64,000 nucleotides of DNA from Dermanyssus gallinae (GCA_003439945.1 QVRM01006467.1:124001-188000); one strand, 5' to 3'; counted from the first letter of the stretch, positions 47,606 to 59,980 are shown. Notes: generated from the sequence alone by a model not told the origin. Numbers and translations are program-made.

Positions 47606-48977
47606 GATCACATATCTATGTGGTCATTGTGCGGTGATGATGTGCCGCTGCAGCCAGCCGCAATTCGAGCGGCTACAATTTGGCCAAGTACTCTGCGCGG
47701 GCAAGTGAGTCAGGGCTGGCTGTCAAGTCAGTGATCGTCTGTGGCGCCGCGACAGTGGACGTGGACGTAGATGCATTTTTGATCACTCTCTCGAACTTTT
47801 GACCCGTCGACACACAGTCGACGCTATCACAATCTGTTCGTTGTTGTTGTTCTTGTTGCTGCTGTTGTTGTTGTTGTTGCTGTTGTTACTTTTGTTGTGG
47901 TTGCTGTTGTTGTTGTCGTCGTCGTGGTCGTCGGGCTGTCTGCGTGTGAGCGCTTGTGTCGGCAGCCAGCAGTAGCGGCAGTGCGACTGATCGGAGTTCC
48001 TCGGTCGTTCAGTTCAGCCCCAATAAGCCGACCGACCGACCGACCGACCGATTGACCGACCGCTGGTCTGGGGGCGTCCGTCAGAGCGTCAGGGGCGTCG
48101 AAATGGGCGGCGACAACGACGCTTTCGCGTGGACCAAAAGCGTCCGGGGCGGCGCGGCACGGCGCAAAAAGAAGACTTTGATTAGAATCGATAACGCTCA
48201 GCGTCTGATGACCATGATGACGGCAGCGGCGGCTGCGGTGACGACAACGACGGCGACGAAGACGACGCTGTTGTAGTCATCGCCTCTGATCGCCTTTGAC
48301 GAGGCAAAAGCTGAATATGTGTCATTTTCAACAGTGATAGGCTTGGCCCGTTGACTTGACTGGACTGGACTGAACCGCACCACACCGCACCGTACCACAC
48401 CGCACCGCCCGTCTAGTCAAGGGGAAGTCGCCTACCCCTTGTTCCTTCTTTGCCTTCCTTCTCCACCCTGGGCTCCCGGCGTAATGGCCGGCCATGATTC
48501 GTTCATATAGCAGCAGCAGCAGCAGCAGCCGCAGCAGCAGAAGGGAGGTGAAAGGATGAGAGAGTCCATGAGTGACTCAGTGAGCGCTTGCGGTTGGGGG
48601 TGGATTTGCTGTGTGGGGAGCGTCGATGAACCTGTGTCGAAGCCCTGTCTGTCTGTCTGTCTGACTGTATGTTCGTCTGTTTGTCTGTCGGTGTCTGCGT
48701 TCATTTCTTGGTCACGGCACATGGTAGGCAGGCACATAACGAACGCATGCTTGGCGTTTCTCTGCCACTGGTGTAACAAACAGCAAAGTCGCAACAACAA
48801 CAACAACAACCCAGACACACAGGCATGCACAATCTCACGACAGCAACAATCCCTAACAACAATAACAGTTAACCATAAAAAGCAACGAGAACAGCAGTAA
48901 CTTAATGATCTCTAATTGGGACCAAAAATATCATTTACTATAATGCATAAGCGTATATGTATTTACAAAAAAAAAGT
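47606..48977. other. Intergenic with TTG, CCGA, CAG and CAA repeats
   Basis: TTG at 47838-47935, CCGA tetranucleotides at 48029-48062, CACACCGC-type units at 48378-48410, CAG at 48510-48540, CAA near 48791-48812. No gene recognised. Confidence 0.6.
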
Positions 48978-50219
48978 TATATATATATATATATATATAC
49001 TCATACAGTTGACACTTTCTTCTCGGTATTTCGGATCACACAACCCGCATCCATTCGTCTAGACGGCTATTTAGGTACAGACAACTGTGACGATTTTTAT
49101 ATCTTTTGCGATTTCGCTTCGGCAACCAGAGTAGTACTATGCTTAGTATAGTGGTTCGTGAAGTTGTGGATGACTGACTATGACGGGTCCTTGTCAAAAT
49201 ACGACGTCGTATGCCTTCGTGGCGAACGAAAGGGAATTTAACTGCTCAACCAAGTAGTGCTACGTTGTATCGTTTGCGCTGCAAGAGCGGCTTTCTTCTG
49301 GACTTTTCGCCGAATTTGAACCTGGAACCAAATGGCCAGCCAAAGAGCAATCGAAAAAGAGAGAGGGGGGGTTGCTGTGAAGACAGCTGGGCCATTGTTG
49401 GCGGCATAACCCGCTGGCCTTTACGCGCCCAGTCATCTGGGTAGCTGTATCGTTTTAGCAGTCTGACGGCAAGCCCGCTCTGCGACCTACGGATTGAATA
49501 TCTAAAATCACGCTTTCATAGATCGGACATGAGAAGAATTGTCAACTTCTCGTTTTGTCAACTCCTTAACTCCACAAACTTCCCTCACCTGATTATAGCA
49601 ACGTGTTCTTGCCGTGTCCTCGATCGTCGTCATTGATGCCTGCGCATCTCTCTAATTATTCTTCGTTTTTATGAGAACGGGCCGGCTGCATTTACGCCGT
49701 CCGCGCAGCACAGTGTGGGTCCCTTACCGGTGGTGCTCCTTGCGCCCTTTACCCTGCTAAACGCCTCTCAGTTCGTCCGCCTAGGCCGGTCCGATGCTGT
49801 TCTAGCATTGCCCCCGGGCAGTATAAGAGACTTAACGAAGCCTCCGTAAGGCGTCCTCGTTACTCCTTGGGCGTTAGAAGGCAATTAGCTCGTAATTATT
49901 GTAATAGCTTGTAATTGCCTCTGTTGTAGTAATATTAGCAGTAGTCGTCGTCGTAGTAGTAGTAGTACTATTAAGTCAAAGTGGTTTTAAATACACGATT
50001 GTTGTTGCCACTGCCATTGTGCCATCGTTGTAGTAGTAGTAATTGTTTACGTAGTTTTGTTCATGCTGCCGTGACAGTATATGACAACATACCGGCTCTT
50101 GTGTTGTAGCTATAATGTGATTGTTATCGTTGCTAGCTGCTACTGCCGGCGTTAATATTTGTCATTGTCAGCTTCACTATTGTCTTTATTGTTGCCCTCT
50201 TTGTTCTCTTGTTCTTGCT
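48978..50219. other. Intergenic, no gene seen
   Basis: TA run at 48978-48999, then unique DNA. TAG/TCG triplets lie near 49925-49970. ORFs of 60-80 codons have no recognisable domain. Confidence 0.45.
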
Positions 50220-50590
50220 GCTCGTGTTGTTGTTGTTGTTGTTGTTTTTATGTCTGTTGCTGTTGTTGCTAATCTTGTTGCTCTTGTTGTTGTTGTTGTT
50301 GTTGTGGATGGTGGTGATGTCGTTGTTGTTGTTGCTGCTGGTGTGGTTTTTGCTGCAGTTGTTGTTGTTTGTGTCGCTTGTCTTCAGTAGTTGGTGCTGC
50401 CGTTGCTGGCTAATACTGCTGTGTTACTGTTTTGCTGTCTATTCTCTCGTGTTGCTTTGACTGGCATTATCCGCGCAATAGGTCCTAGAGTAGGCAAAGT
50501 GTTGTCTCGTCCCTTCTTACGACTGTTGTTGTTGTTGTTGTTGTCGTCGTCGTTGTTGTTGTTGTTGTTGTGGTTGATGTTATTCTAGTT
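50220..50590. repeat. Interrupted TTG cluster
   Basis: TTG with TGC variants at 50220-50375 and again at 50524-50575. Val/Leu-rich ORFs are artefacts. Confidence 0.9.
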
Positions 50591-50752
50591 TTCCTTAGCG
50601 ATACTGTCGTTTTGTTGTCTATTGTTCTGAAGATCACGTCCTGAAGGTTTCTGGCGTTACTCTGATAAAACGACAGTAATTATCTATGGGAGACTGCATA
50701 ATCGTCGTCGTTGTTGTATAAGATGATTGCACTTGCCTATGAATGCATGAAC

Positions 50753-50755
<3 letters not shown>

Positions 50756-50789
<34 letters not shown>

Positions 50790-50932
50790 CAACACGAAAA
50801 GAAGAACGTTTGGGCCATTACGATAAGAGTATGACGTAGGTGGAACATTTTACAGACTGGTTTCGCTTCCACCCCGTTATACAGTGGACTGCTTCGAGAA
50901 AAAAGCTAAAGATTGGGCTTCTCCTATTAGCT

Positions 50933-50982
<50 letters not shown>

Positions 50983-51025
50983 CAATGTGGCATTACTCCA
51001 ATAAAGTGCTATATATATTTAAAAA

Positions 51026-51057
<32 letters not shown>

Positions 51058-51120
51058 CAATGTGGCATTACTCCGATAAAGTGCTATATATATTTAAAAA
51101 ATATATTTATATATATATAT
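50756..51120. repeat. TA arrays containing a 75-bp tandem duplication
   Basis: TA arrays at 50756-50785 and 50934-50980. A unit starting AACAATGTGGCATTACTCC is present at 50981 and again at 51056, an offset of 75 bp, with one base change (A at 51000 against G). Each unit includes an A run and a TA run. Confidence 0.9.
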
Positions 51121-51129
51121 GTATATGGA

Positions 51130-51480
51130 CGAGTTAGGGATAATATGATACATTTTGTAAAGGAAAAACTTATCTGGGGGTTACTACAACGTCGAATGAT
51201 ATCAGTTTCCGAAACCATTTGGAAAGCCGAGTGGAAAAAGCATTTCCAGCGGCATCAGCAATTAAAAACCTACCAGTGCTGTGCGCGAAGAGCGAGGGCG
51301 TCTGCCGATGGCGTTTGCAGCCCACGGGTTTCACCACGTATTTATTGCACGGAAAGATTCCACGATCCTCAGGAGTAATCTAGATACACGAGGCCAGTGC
51401 TGAACCCAGCGCGACAAGCACCCCACTGCAGCATGTTCAACACTTCAATCAATCGCCAACAACAGCAGACAATCCAGGGA
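51130..51480 (+). pseudogene. LINE C-terminal relic
   Basis: Plus-strand frames contain MAFAAHGFHHVF near 51308-51345 and TERFHDPQE in another frame just after. They correspond in order to the HGFHHVLCATSGFHGP region of the LINE fragment at 35319-35955. The cysteine cluster itself is too decayed to trace. Upstream, 51145-51300, is probably the preceding part of the same ORF with shifts. No catalytic domain. Confidence 0.55.
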
Positions 51481-51516
51481 ACGGAAGAAGTACTACTTGT
51501 GTCTAATAAAAATGTG

Positions 51517-51517
<1 letters not shown>

Positions 51518-51550
<33 letters not shown>
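51518..51550. repeat. TA array (33 bp)
   Basis: Uninterrupted AT alternation just downstream of the LINE relic. Confidence 0.95.
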
Positions 51551-51552
<2 letters not shown>

Positions 51553-52315
51553 ATAAACACAAGGTGATTTGCTCGAAGGAAGTGTTTAATAAAGTGTTGG
51601 TGGATGATGCTTGATTGAATGAAAACGTACTTTATTGAGTAAATTAAAGGGGTACAGAGGGGTCCCCCGATATCTTTACTAACTCAGTAACACATTTATT
51701 TAAATATCAGACATGCAAAACGTGTTTTTATCTTTCTTCAACGCTTGCACAGCGTTTGCATCCTTTATGCAAGGTGGGTGCTTATTGCTCACTATGACCA
51801 ATAAAAATATAAGCTCCTTTCGTACAAATATCGTGCAATAGCTAGATCGTGACTTTTACCAGTCCTAAGGTTTCTATTTAACGTCTCAACAACAGACAAG
51901 CAAGGTATTTCACCCGTCGGAGACCCTCCAGTACTGTGAGCTAATTGCGATTGCGCGATAGTTCCGGAGCTTTACCACTAAAGATAAACTGCCGCTCGTA
52001 GTGTATGCTTGTATATATATGTGTGTGAAATGCTGCAGCTTGATGTTTACTAAATACGCTTATTTATGAGTATGTTGCTTTGGTAAGCCGGCAAGATTGC
52101 GTGGCGTCTAAAGCATAATAGCATTATGTCAAATAAGTAATATTCTAGTACAAATAGTATTAAAATAAGTTAGTGCATGCGCATGGATCTGAATAAAAGC
52201 TATACGAGATAGGGCTGGCAGAATTTGAATATTATTTAATATATTGTTTATTTCATACTACTTTGCATTTCAAGATGACACATAACTGTAATATTATCGT
52301 CGATGTATACAATTT
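51551..52315. other. Intergenic, no gene seen
   Basis: AT-rich unique DNA between a TA array and the truncated R1-like copy. Confidence 0.45.
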
Positions 52316-53140
52316 GGATCTCACCAGGGCCAGGAGTGCCACCATATCGGCCTGGCATGAGGAATGGGTGCAGGTAAGACCCGGTGTGACCACAGGGAGC
52401 TGGACCAAGAGTCTGATACCGGACCTCAGGGCATGGTATGACCGCCGACACGGGGAGCTTTCCTACTGGACGACTCAGGTTCTGACCGGACACGGCCAGT
52501 TCCAGAGCTACCTGTCAAGGATCAAGAAGGCCATCAGCGATATCTGCGTACTGTGCGACTCTGGAGAAACGGACAACGTAGAGCATACTGTTCTGCGGTG
52601 TGATGCTCTCAGGGAAGCACGGGACGCAGCACCAACCGCTGTGAGGGGCCGACCCATCAAGGAGGTGGTCTCCCATATGATGACTTCGGCGGAGGCATGG
52701 AGGGAGGCGACGAACTTGTTCGACGCTGTTTTGACACTCAAGACAGCCAAGGAAACGGCCAGGCGGGAGAGGTTTGAGCGGGTCTCTCGGGAGAGTGGTC
52801 GAGACGAGGAGCCGAGGGAGGGGGGAGGGGGTGGGGAGCAGCCAGGCCCTCATGGTCTCGACGCACCCTCACAGGACGGATTACAAAATGGCATCCCCCT
52901 ATCCAACCGCAGGTAGACATGCGGGATGATAGTCAGGGATAGAGCTGATTGAAGGAGAACGGCAGATACGCCTCTCCCACGGTTTCGATGTAATGCCAAA
53001 GTAATACCGAGCCTGGGGGGGTGGGGAGGAATCCGGGTTTAGTGGGTTTGCGAGTCTCACACTAGTCACGCAGGCTGCTATTAGCGCATGTGCATCATGC
53101 ATTACCGAAACCTCCCAGAACAAAAAAAAAAAAAAAAAAA
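52316..53140 (+). mobile_element. R1-like non-LTR retrotransposon, 3' end (copy A)
   Basis: Begins abruptly at GGATCTCACC, where similarity to copy B (59017-59980, opposite strand) starts. It ends with a 19-base A run at 53122-53140. The coding part is followed by a roughly 205-bp 3' untranslated region. The 5' truncation and poly(A) tail are typical of target-primed reverse transcription. I could not find a target duplication at its two ends. Confidence 0.9.
52317..52916 (+). pseudogene. R1-like ORF2 C-terminal region (copy A)
   Basis: About 200 codons, open to a stop at 52916. The frame runs on upstream to an ATG at 52263, but that part is host DNA. GSWTKSLIPDLRAWYDRRHG and LTGHGQFQSYL are typical of the region downstream of the reverse transcriptase in R1-clade elements. 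CVLCDSGETDNVEHTVLRC is a CCHC knuckle (C-x2-C-x10-H-x4-C). The tail after the knuckle is basic then Gly-rich. The protein differs from copy B at two positions that I could see. The catalytic domain is absent, so the fragment is not functional. Confidence 0.88.
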
Positions 53141-54500
53141 GGTCTGGCGGCTGGCTGCGTGATATTAAGCGCACGCCTGTGAGCAGAACAGGCAACAACA
53201 TTGATCGCCAACTTGGTGAGATCCTTGGATCGAAGGAATCGAAACATTTCAAAAATTCTACCTACCAAGAAAACGTGGCGTGATAATGTAGTACATGTTA
53301 GATAGTATATGCAACGGGGTGATGAGGATTACGACCGCGCGTGCATGGACGTACCGCCGACGATAGATATCGAGACACTTAAGTAAGTTCATAACAAGCG
53401 CCTTGATCTATTAGCTTGTACCTCAACGCCTCGATGAGTCGACTATCTTCTCTGCGGTTGGCGTTTGAGTAAGCCACACACACGCACACAAACTGACATC
53501 GCTAGTATTACATGGCACCGCGCGGAGAAGTAGCGCAAGAAATACGTTGTAGGCGAGAAAACTCTTGGCTATTTTAAGCTTGGCTCCTGTAGCGCGTAGA
53601 GCGACGTGGTTCGTTTCCAAGGAGACGAAGGTGCGCTTATTTTGGACCTCGTAGGCGCACTGCTCCAAATTCGACGCTGATGTGGTAGGAGACGACGACT
53701 GATCTGAGCCAGCTTTCTGGCTCACATCCCTGTCGCTGAGGCGACACCCGCCTGTGTTCTCTTCGACCCGCGCTCCTATTCGTGTTGTGAGCCATGCTCA
53801 CATGGTACGTAAAGTCAAGGCCGGAGAGCAGACAACGGCTGATCTAGGTTCTCGTTGATCTTCGCTGTTGTAACGCTTAGCGCGATGTGATGAAAGACAC
53901 GTTATCGTACTCTACGGCTACCGCCATTCGTCTCGCTCGAACAGCTCTGTAATAAGCAGCTCTGTAAGTCGGTTTCTCTCTCTCTCTCTCCCTGTCGTTC
54001 CCTCTCGTTCGCTCTCTCTCTGTCCTATTTTTACTTTGGTGGCAGACGAGACCAGGCAATCATGACAAACGCGGGGCATTCAAGAAAGGTTTTCAGTCCT
54101 ACCGTGGCTCGGCATTTTGACGGATCTTCTCGTCGCTGGTGAACGGACCTTTCTCTCCGACGCCCTTCCTTCCTTTGTTGTCAACTCGCCTATGTCATCG
54201 AGCAGGGTTTCCAGAATCCTTTTTGCTGCCGGCGACCGCCTGTCTAGCCGACTGAGCTGAAATCTCCCTGACGCTTTTACGCAATCCTCACACGATCGAA
54301 TGCTCTCATACAACAATCTGTCAGCCGACGAGACGACATCTCTCCGAAGGTGTCGTTAAGTGATTATTGTGCGAGCGTTCGGCGTGGCCACGCAGAACGC
54401 TGCAATGCACGCCAGAAACTTCTTTTTTTGATGGTCGAGTTTATTGTTAGGCGGCACAAGTAAAAATTATCTACAGTCAAGCGATGCTTATATGTACAAC
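53141..54500. other. Intergenic, no gene seen
   Basis: Unique DNA of mixed composition; CT repeats near 53978-54010. Minus-strand ORFs (100, 60 and 78 codons) lack recognisable domains. Confidence 0.45.
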
Positions 54501-54501
54501 G

Positions 54502-54574
<73 letters not shown>
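54501..54574. repeat. TA array (about 74 bp)
   Basis: AT alternation with one TACAT interruption near 54511. Confidence 0.97.
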
Positions 54575-54578
<4 letters not shown>

Positions 54579-54829
54579 GAGCGGATCGGCAAGTTCTATA
54601 TAAAAATTAAAATTTTGCCGTTTGACCGAACGCACCAACGTCTTTCGGTTTTAACAGGCCAAGTTTTTTCACGTTTATTATTTGAGTTTAATTCAATAAG
54701 GTGAAGAAAACGAGGTTAGGTGACTTATAGCGATCTGAAAATGGAGGAGCAATAAATTTGCATAAAGTTGTGTGTTAAAAATTTAATCTTATGTTCTGAA
54801 GTGATATAAATATTACGAACTGCTCACGG

Positions 54830-55800
54830 TGATTAAAGAGTGTCCCGAAACACCGTGTATACCGTTGATTACACAAGGGGTGTCAAAAGTCCAAGATGAC
54901 CTCCGTTAGGGAAGGCCTTCGACTTCAATTACAGAAGACAACATTGAAAAAGTTCGTAATATCGTAGGTAACGATTTCAGAAATCCTATCAGTGAGATAG
55001 CTAAGGAATTAAAGATATCTTATGAATCATTTGTAACAGTCTTGGTCTAGTTTTTATGCGTAAGAAGACTAGCAGCAAAGTTCGTTTTAATAATGTTAAG
55101 TTTACAGCAAATTAACGTCCGGTGGGTCCGTTGCGTCCGCAAACGTTCGAATTGAAATTTTAGTCGGTAACAAAAGGGCCTGGATTGCTCCAGAGAGTGA
55201 TAACAGGACAAATCATAGGCATATGATTACGGTATCGCGGCCAAAGCCCAATCCTCCCGGTAGTGCTCCTATGGAGAGAGTCGATCAACAAAACTCAGAC
55301 AGAGCAGATCCAACACCAAGATTCTTTTGACTGTTTTTCGATTACGATGGAATCATCTTCCACGAACTTTGCCACCTGGCTCATTGGTCAATAAGGAATA
55401 CTACTTTAAAGATTGCACAAGAACGTCTGACGCAAGAGGCCTGAACTCTGAGCAAACAACTCTTGGATTCCTCCCACCACGCACACATCGTTACTGATAT
55501 TGGATTCTTTAATGAAAAAAAAAAATTCATTCCCGCAACTTCCTTATTTACCGGATCTCTATGCGACTTTTTTCTGTTTCCACAGATTGAAAGAGACAAC
55601 GTTTCAAGGCTTTAAGAAAGATAGAGGAATATCATACACCAATAGAAGCAACTCAACTCAATTCCACAAGACGCCTTTAAAAAACTAAGTGCGAAGTGGG
55701 AGAGAAGTGAGCACGAGTGCATTGCAGTGGGCATGAACTATTATAAAGGAAACTAAAACACTTTAGAAGAATAAATAAAAAAGATTTTTTTGAAAATATG
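54830..55800 (+). pseudogene. Decayed mariner transposase
   Basis: Traces of a mariner transposase occur in order. EDNIEKVRNIV and EIAKELKISYESF near 54935-55035 represent the second helix-turn-helix. A VFRLRWNHLPRTL-like region in mixed frames near 55320-55370 is followed by SLMKKKNSFPQLPYLPDLYATF near 55503-55570, which stands for the last catalytic block. The C-terminal tail ends with HECIAVGMNYYKGN near 55708-55755. Many stops and shifts separate these, and catalytic residues are mostly lost. No clear inverted repeats were seen; a TA run near 55818-55828 may mark the right edge. This is an old insertion. Confidence 0.7.
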
Positions 55801-56536
55801 TATAAGACATTTTCGATATATATATATAGGATGCCCACACCCAGTTTGGCCAGACGATGAGGGGGGTTGTAAATTTACTTATAATAAGAATTTTTCCAAT
55901 GGAATGGGGGGATGTCTTGTATAGAAGTGACAGTAAAAAGAAATGGATTAAATATGAAATTTCATTATACCAATGTGACTGGCCGTTGACTAATTGAGGG
56001 TAGTTAGTCGTATCGAGTATGTTAGAAACGATCGAGATTCAGTGCAGTTTCGTTTTTATTGACGTTTAATGCCAACCAATGCCACAACGCCTATGAATCA
56101 CACGTATTCAGGGGAATGCGCATTTTATGGAAACCATTATGGTATGGTGGTTCAGTGCGATGCGTAAACATCGTGAGCTGTTTTTCACATCCTCGACGCC
56201 GGATTTCTATAGATTCCGATGTTAATAGAGGACGGGGGGGGGGGCGTTAGCGAATGGGGTATCGTTTATACCTGGCGGGGTTCCATGTGGCGAATAACAA
56301 ATGGTGGTCAAAACTAGGTGGCCACATATATGCCGTATAGAGTTTCGCTTGACTTAGCATCGGCTAATTTATCGATCTCCCAGGATAGCGTCGAGACATA
56401 CCGTACCGAAGCGTCGTTGTGTGCTGGTGTTCCACTGCGCTGGAACAACATCCTCGAGCGAATACTTTCTGTATTTTTTTCTCAGAAGGTATTTTATTAA
56501 ATTATTAAACAAAAATTAAATAATCAGAAAAGCCAT

Positions 56537-56562
56537 GAGCCATATACGATCGTATATGGCTC
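56537..56562. repeat. 26-bp perfect palindrome
   Basis: GAGCCATATACGA is followed directly by its exact reverse complement, with no spacer. Palindromes of this kind can be protein-binding sites, cruciform seeds or chance; nothing nearby decides. Confidence 0.85.
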
Positions 56563-56691
56563 TGCTCATATAAAACTCTATAGAAATCTGGCACAGGGGG
56601 AGGCTTACGGTAATCATACAACAAATTCGATCAACAAATCATACAACACCACGGATTTGGTGCAAATCGCCAGATGCACATTTTCCTGAAC

Positions 56692-56783
56692 GAGTTTTAC
56701 GTACATTTTAAGGGCGAGTTTTACGTACATTTTAAGGGCGAGTTTTACGTACATTTTAAGGGCGAGTTTTACGTACATTTTTA
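56692..56783. repeat. 24-bp tandem repeat, nearly four copies
   Basis: GAGTTTTACGTACATTTTAA plus GGGC starts at 56692, 56716, 56740 and 56764. The array is followed by an inverted pair, AAATGTAC and GTACATTT, at 56783-56802. Confidence 0.95.
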
Positions 56784-56931
56784 AAATGTACAGGCGTACA
56801 TTTTAAAACGTTACTGGTTTAAAAAAGGGTATATCACAGGATCTCGATTTATGCGAAGTTATCTAATACGACTATTTGCCGCAAGCCAACGTTGCATGTT
56901 GAACTGTTCTCCAAACACCCTGCTTGAGTTT

Positions 56932-56957
56932 TTATATATATATATATATATATATAT
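56932..56957. repeat. TA array (26 bp)
   Basis: AT alternation directly before the recognisable start of the R2-like element. Confidence 0.93.
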
Positions 56958-59016
56958 CGGCTTGGACTAGGCTTGGACGGGATTTATATAATAATAACGA
57001 AACGCCTAGAGAAATTGACCACCTTTTAGCTTCTAAATTTAACTCACGCACACCTGGGGCAATTAGAAGCCAACGTAATTCTCAGGCGCATAAGGATCTG
57101 GTAGAGGACCTCCGCAAAAAGAGGTCTCACCTGGATTCCAACCCTGACGGAAATTCCTGGGCCTAGTCGGCCTCAATACTCTGAATTAGATGGCCCCTAT
57201 AATCCCTCCCAAAAAGATATTATTATATCCAAAATACAAGCCCTCACAAACACATTTCCCAAACGCAACATAAGTTTAACAGACCTTACTCATCTGTCAA
57301 ATATAATTTGCTCAGGTGTGGACCACACTATCGCCTTAAACGACTTTCTGAACAAACGTTTTGCACACACTGCCCGACGTCGTGCCTTTAGAGAAACACC
57401 TTCCACTGGAGCGCGAGTATCTAAAAGGCAACAGCGACGTCAAGATTACGCAACCACTCAAAAACTTTTTAGCCAAAACCGATCCAAATGCGCTCATGAG
57501 GTGCTGGAGGGCAAACACACCATACACAACATGCAGGCCACCGAAGTTGTAGAACACTGGGCCCATACAATGACACAACGACCCCCTGAACCATTCCCTT
57601 GCCCTGTATACACTCCCAACTCTGATCTTTTCGAGGTTTGCCTCCCTATCTCCCTAAAGAAAACCCATGTAGCTCTCCGTGGACCTTCTAAAGCACTAGA
57701 CTTGGACGGGATTTGTCTTTTGTCCCTCCGTAAACTCCCGTTAGAAGTAGCCTGTTGTCTTCTTAACATACTATTAATTAGCGATATTGCCACAGCCCAT
57801 GAAACTGCTCACTTAGCGTTCATGCCTAAAATTAACAATGCCACATCCCCAAGCAATATGCGACTCCTATCTATTAGCTCATACTTACAACGAACGCTTA
57901 GCAAAATTCTCTCTAGACGCCTCCAGAACTCTATTAAGCTTTTCCCAATCCAGCAAGCGTTTCTCCCTATAATGGTACTTTTGAGAAACTTGCGGTTCTG
58001 GAAGGCATCCTTAACGATGCCAAGCCTGCAGGACGTGAGCTCAGACTCGCTTCAATTGACCTCCGTAAGGCGTTCCAGATGGTGAGGCATGACTCCGTCC
58101 TGTGGGCACTCCGGACTCGCGGATACCCGGAGGTATTCATAAATTCTTCATCTAAAACTCTCATAGAATTTGGACAAGAATGTCGCACATTTCGGCCAAC
58201 TCGGGGTGTTAAGCAGGGAGATCCTCTGTCCCCCCTTTTATTTAATTTACTTCTCGACGACTTACTGACAACTTACTGATGACTTCCGCCTCATGGGCTT
58301 AGCCTTTGCGGATGATCTCATCCTCCTAGCCTCCACAAAATCTACTCTCCAACGGCTCCTTAATATTGCGGACACCCTTTTGAAATCCCGAGGCCTTAAA
58401 ATGAATACTAATAAAAGCTTCACTATCCCACCTATTTAATAGGAAAGAAGGTAAAGGTTTTATTAATACCGTACCAGAATTTAACGTTGGAGATCGGCAA
58501 TTGCCAGCTAAAGGTACGAGCGATCGATGGAGATATCTGGGAGTCGACTTTGACAGCAATGGCAGAGTTGACTCCACCAAGGATATACTCCTTGATTTAC
58601 TCAAAAAAATTCACATTAGCCCCCCTTAAACCCCACCAAAGACTCATATTTTTGAAAGACTTTCTCATTCCCCGCCTCCTATATAAACTGGTCTCCGGTC
58701 CCAGACCATCTCACGCACCCTTAGCGATCTAGATAAAGAGATCAGAGAGGTTGTTAAGCTGAAATGGCTGAATCTCGAAAACTCGGTGCCGAACGCCTAC
58801 CCGTACACGCCCACAACACACGGCGGCCTGGACATCCCCTGTTTCCAAACATTTATCCCCAGACTCCGCCTCTTCCGTCTGATAGCACTACAACACTCCA
58901 CGCACCCTGAAGTCCCGGTCTCAACAACGACACAACACCTTCGATGGGGCACATTTTTAAAAAGCGCACGAAACGCCCTTGTACATTACTGGATTAAGGG
59001 TATGCCCTACCTATCT

Positions 59017-59980
59017 TTTTTTTTTTTTTTTTTTTTTTTGTTCTGGGAGGTTTCGGTAATGCATGATGCACATGCGCCACTAGCAGCCTGCGTGACTAGT
59101 GTGAGACTCGCAAACCCACTAAACCCGGATTCCTCCCCACCCCCCCAGGCTCGGTATTACTTTGGCATTACATCGAAACCGTGGGAGAGGCGTCCCTGCC
59201 GTTCTCCTTCAATCAGCTCTATCCCTGACTATCATCCCGCATGTCTACCTGCGGTTGGATAGGGGGATGCCATTTTGTAATCCGTCCTGTGAGGGTGCGT
59301 CGAGACCATGAGGGCCTGGCTGCTCCCCACCCCCTCCCCCCTCCCTCGGCTCCTCGTCTCGACCACTCTCCCGAGAGACCCGCTCAAACCTCTCCCGCCT
59401 GGCCGTTTCCTTGGCTGTCTTGAGTGTCAAAACAGCGTCGAACAAGTTCGTCGCCTCCCTCCATGCCTCCGCCGAAGTCATCATATGGGAGACCACCTCT
59501 TTGATGGGTCGGCCCCTCACAGCGGTTGGTGCTGCGTCCCGTGCTTCCCTGAGAGCATCACACCGCAGAACAGTATGCTCTACGTTGTCCGTTTCTCCAG
59601 AGTCGCACAGTACGCAGATATCGCTGATGGCCTTCTTGATCCTTGACAGGTAGCTCTGGAACTGGCCGTGTCCGGTCAGAACCTGAGTCGTCCAGTAGGA
59701 AAGCTCCCCGTGTCGGCGGTCATACCATACCCTGAGGTCCGGTATCAGACTCTTGGTCCAGCTCCCTGTGGTCACACCGGGTCTTACCTGCGCCCATTCC
59801 TCATGCCAGGCCGATATGGTGGCACTCCTGGCCCTGGTGAGATCCAGACCTTCGTCTAGATACATTTTACTTCGTTCAGCCATTAGGAGGTCCCATGGCA
59901 GCATTTTGGCTAGGACCAGGAGAGCTTCGGTCGAGACTGTTCGATACGCCCGGCTTACCCTGATTGCCAGCGTTCGTTGT
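59017..59980 (-). mobile_element. R1-like retrotransposon inserted in the R2-like element (copy B)
   Basis: The 14-bp sequence TGCCCTACCTATCT occurs at both ends, at 59003-59016 and 59981-59994, as a perfect target-site duplication. The insert starts with a T run (the poly(A) tail read on the other strand), then carries the 3' untranslated region and a 5'-truncated ORF. The site lies inside the R2-like coding region (PYLS motif on both sides), which dates this insertion after the R2-like copy. R1 normally targets 28S rDNA; here it is elsewhere. Confidence 0.96.
59245..59980 (-). pseudogene. R1-like ORF2 C-terminal region (copy B)
   Basis: About 245 codons, open from the truncation point to the stop at 59245. 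It extends some 110 bp further 5' than copy A and includes RVSRAYRTVSTEALLVLA, a block found downstream of the polymerase domain in R1-clade proteins. The GSWTKSLIPDLRVWYDRRHG segment and the CCHC knuckle (C-x2-C-x10-H-x4-C) then follow. There are no frameshifts or stops, in contrast to the R2-like host element. The catalytic core is missing, so it is a young but dead-on-arrival copy. An in-frame ATG at 59902-59904 is not a real start. Confidence 0.92.

Larger units (their letters stand above)
55801..56931. other. Intergenic with a palindrome and a 24-bp tandem repeat
   Basis: Unique DNA except for the items listed separately at 56537-56562 and 56692-56783. A block at 55890-55965 resembles 26898-26981. 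No gene recognised. Confidence 0.5.

Noticed and set aside
59308..59653. Plus-strand ORFs of 80-112 codons across the R1-like copy
   Set aside because: They are antisense shadows of the R1-like ORF, repeated at 52508-52853 for the same reason.
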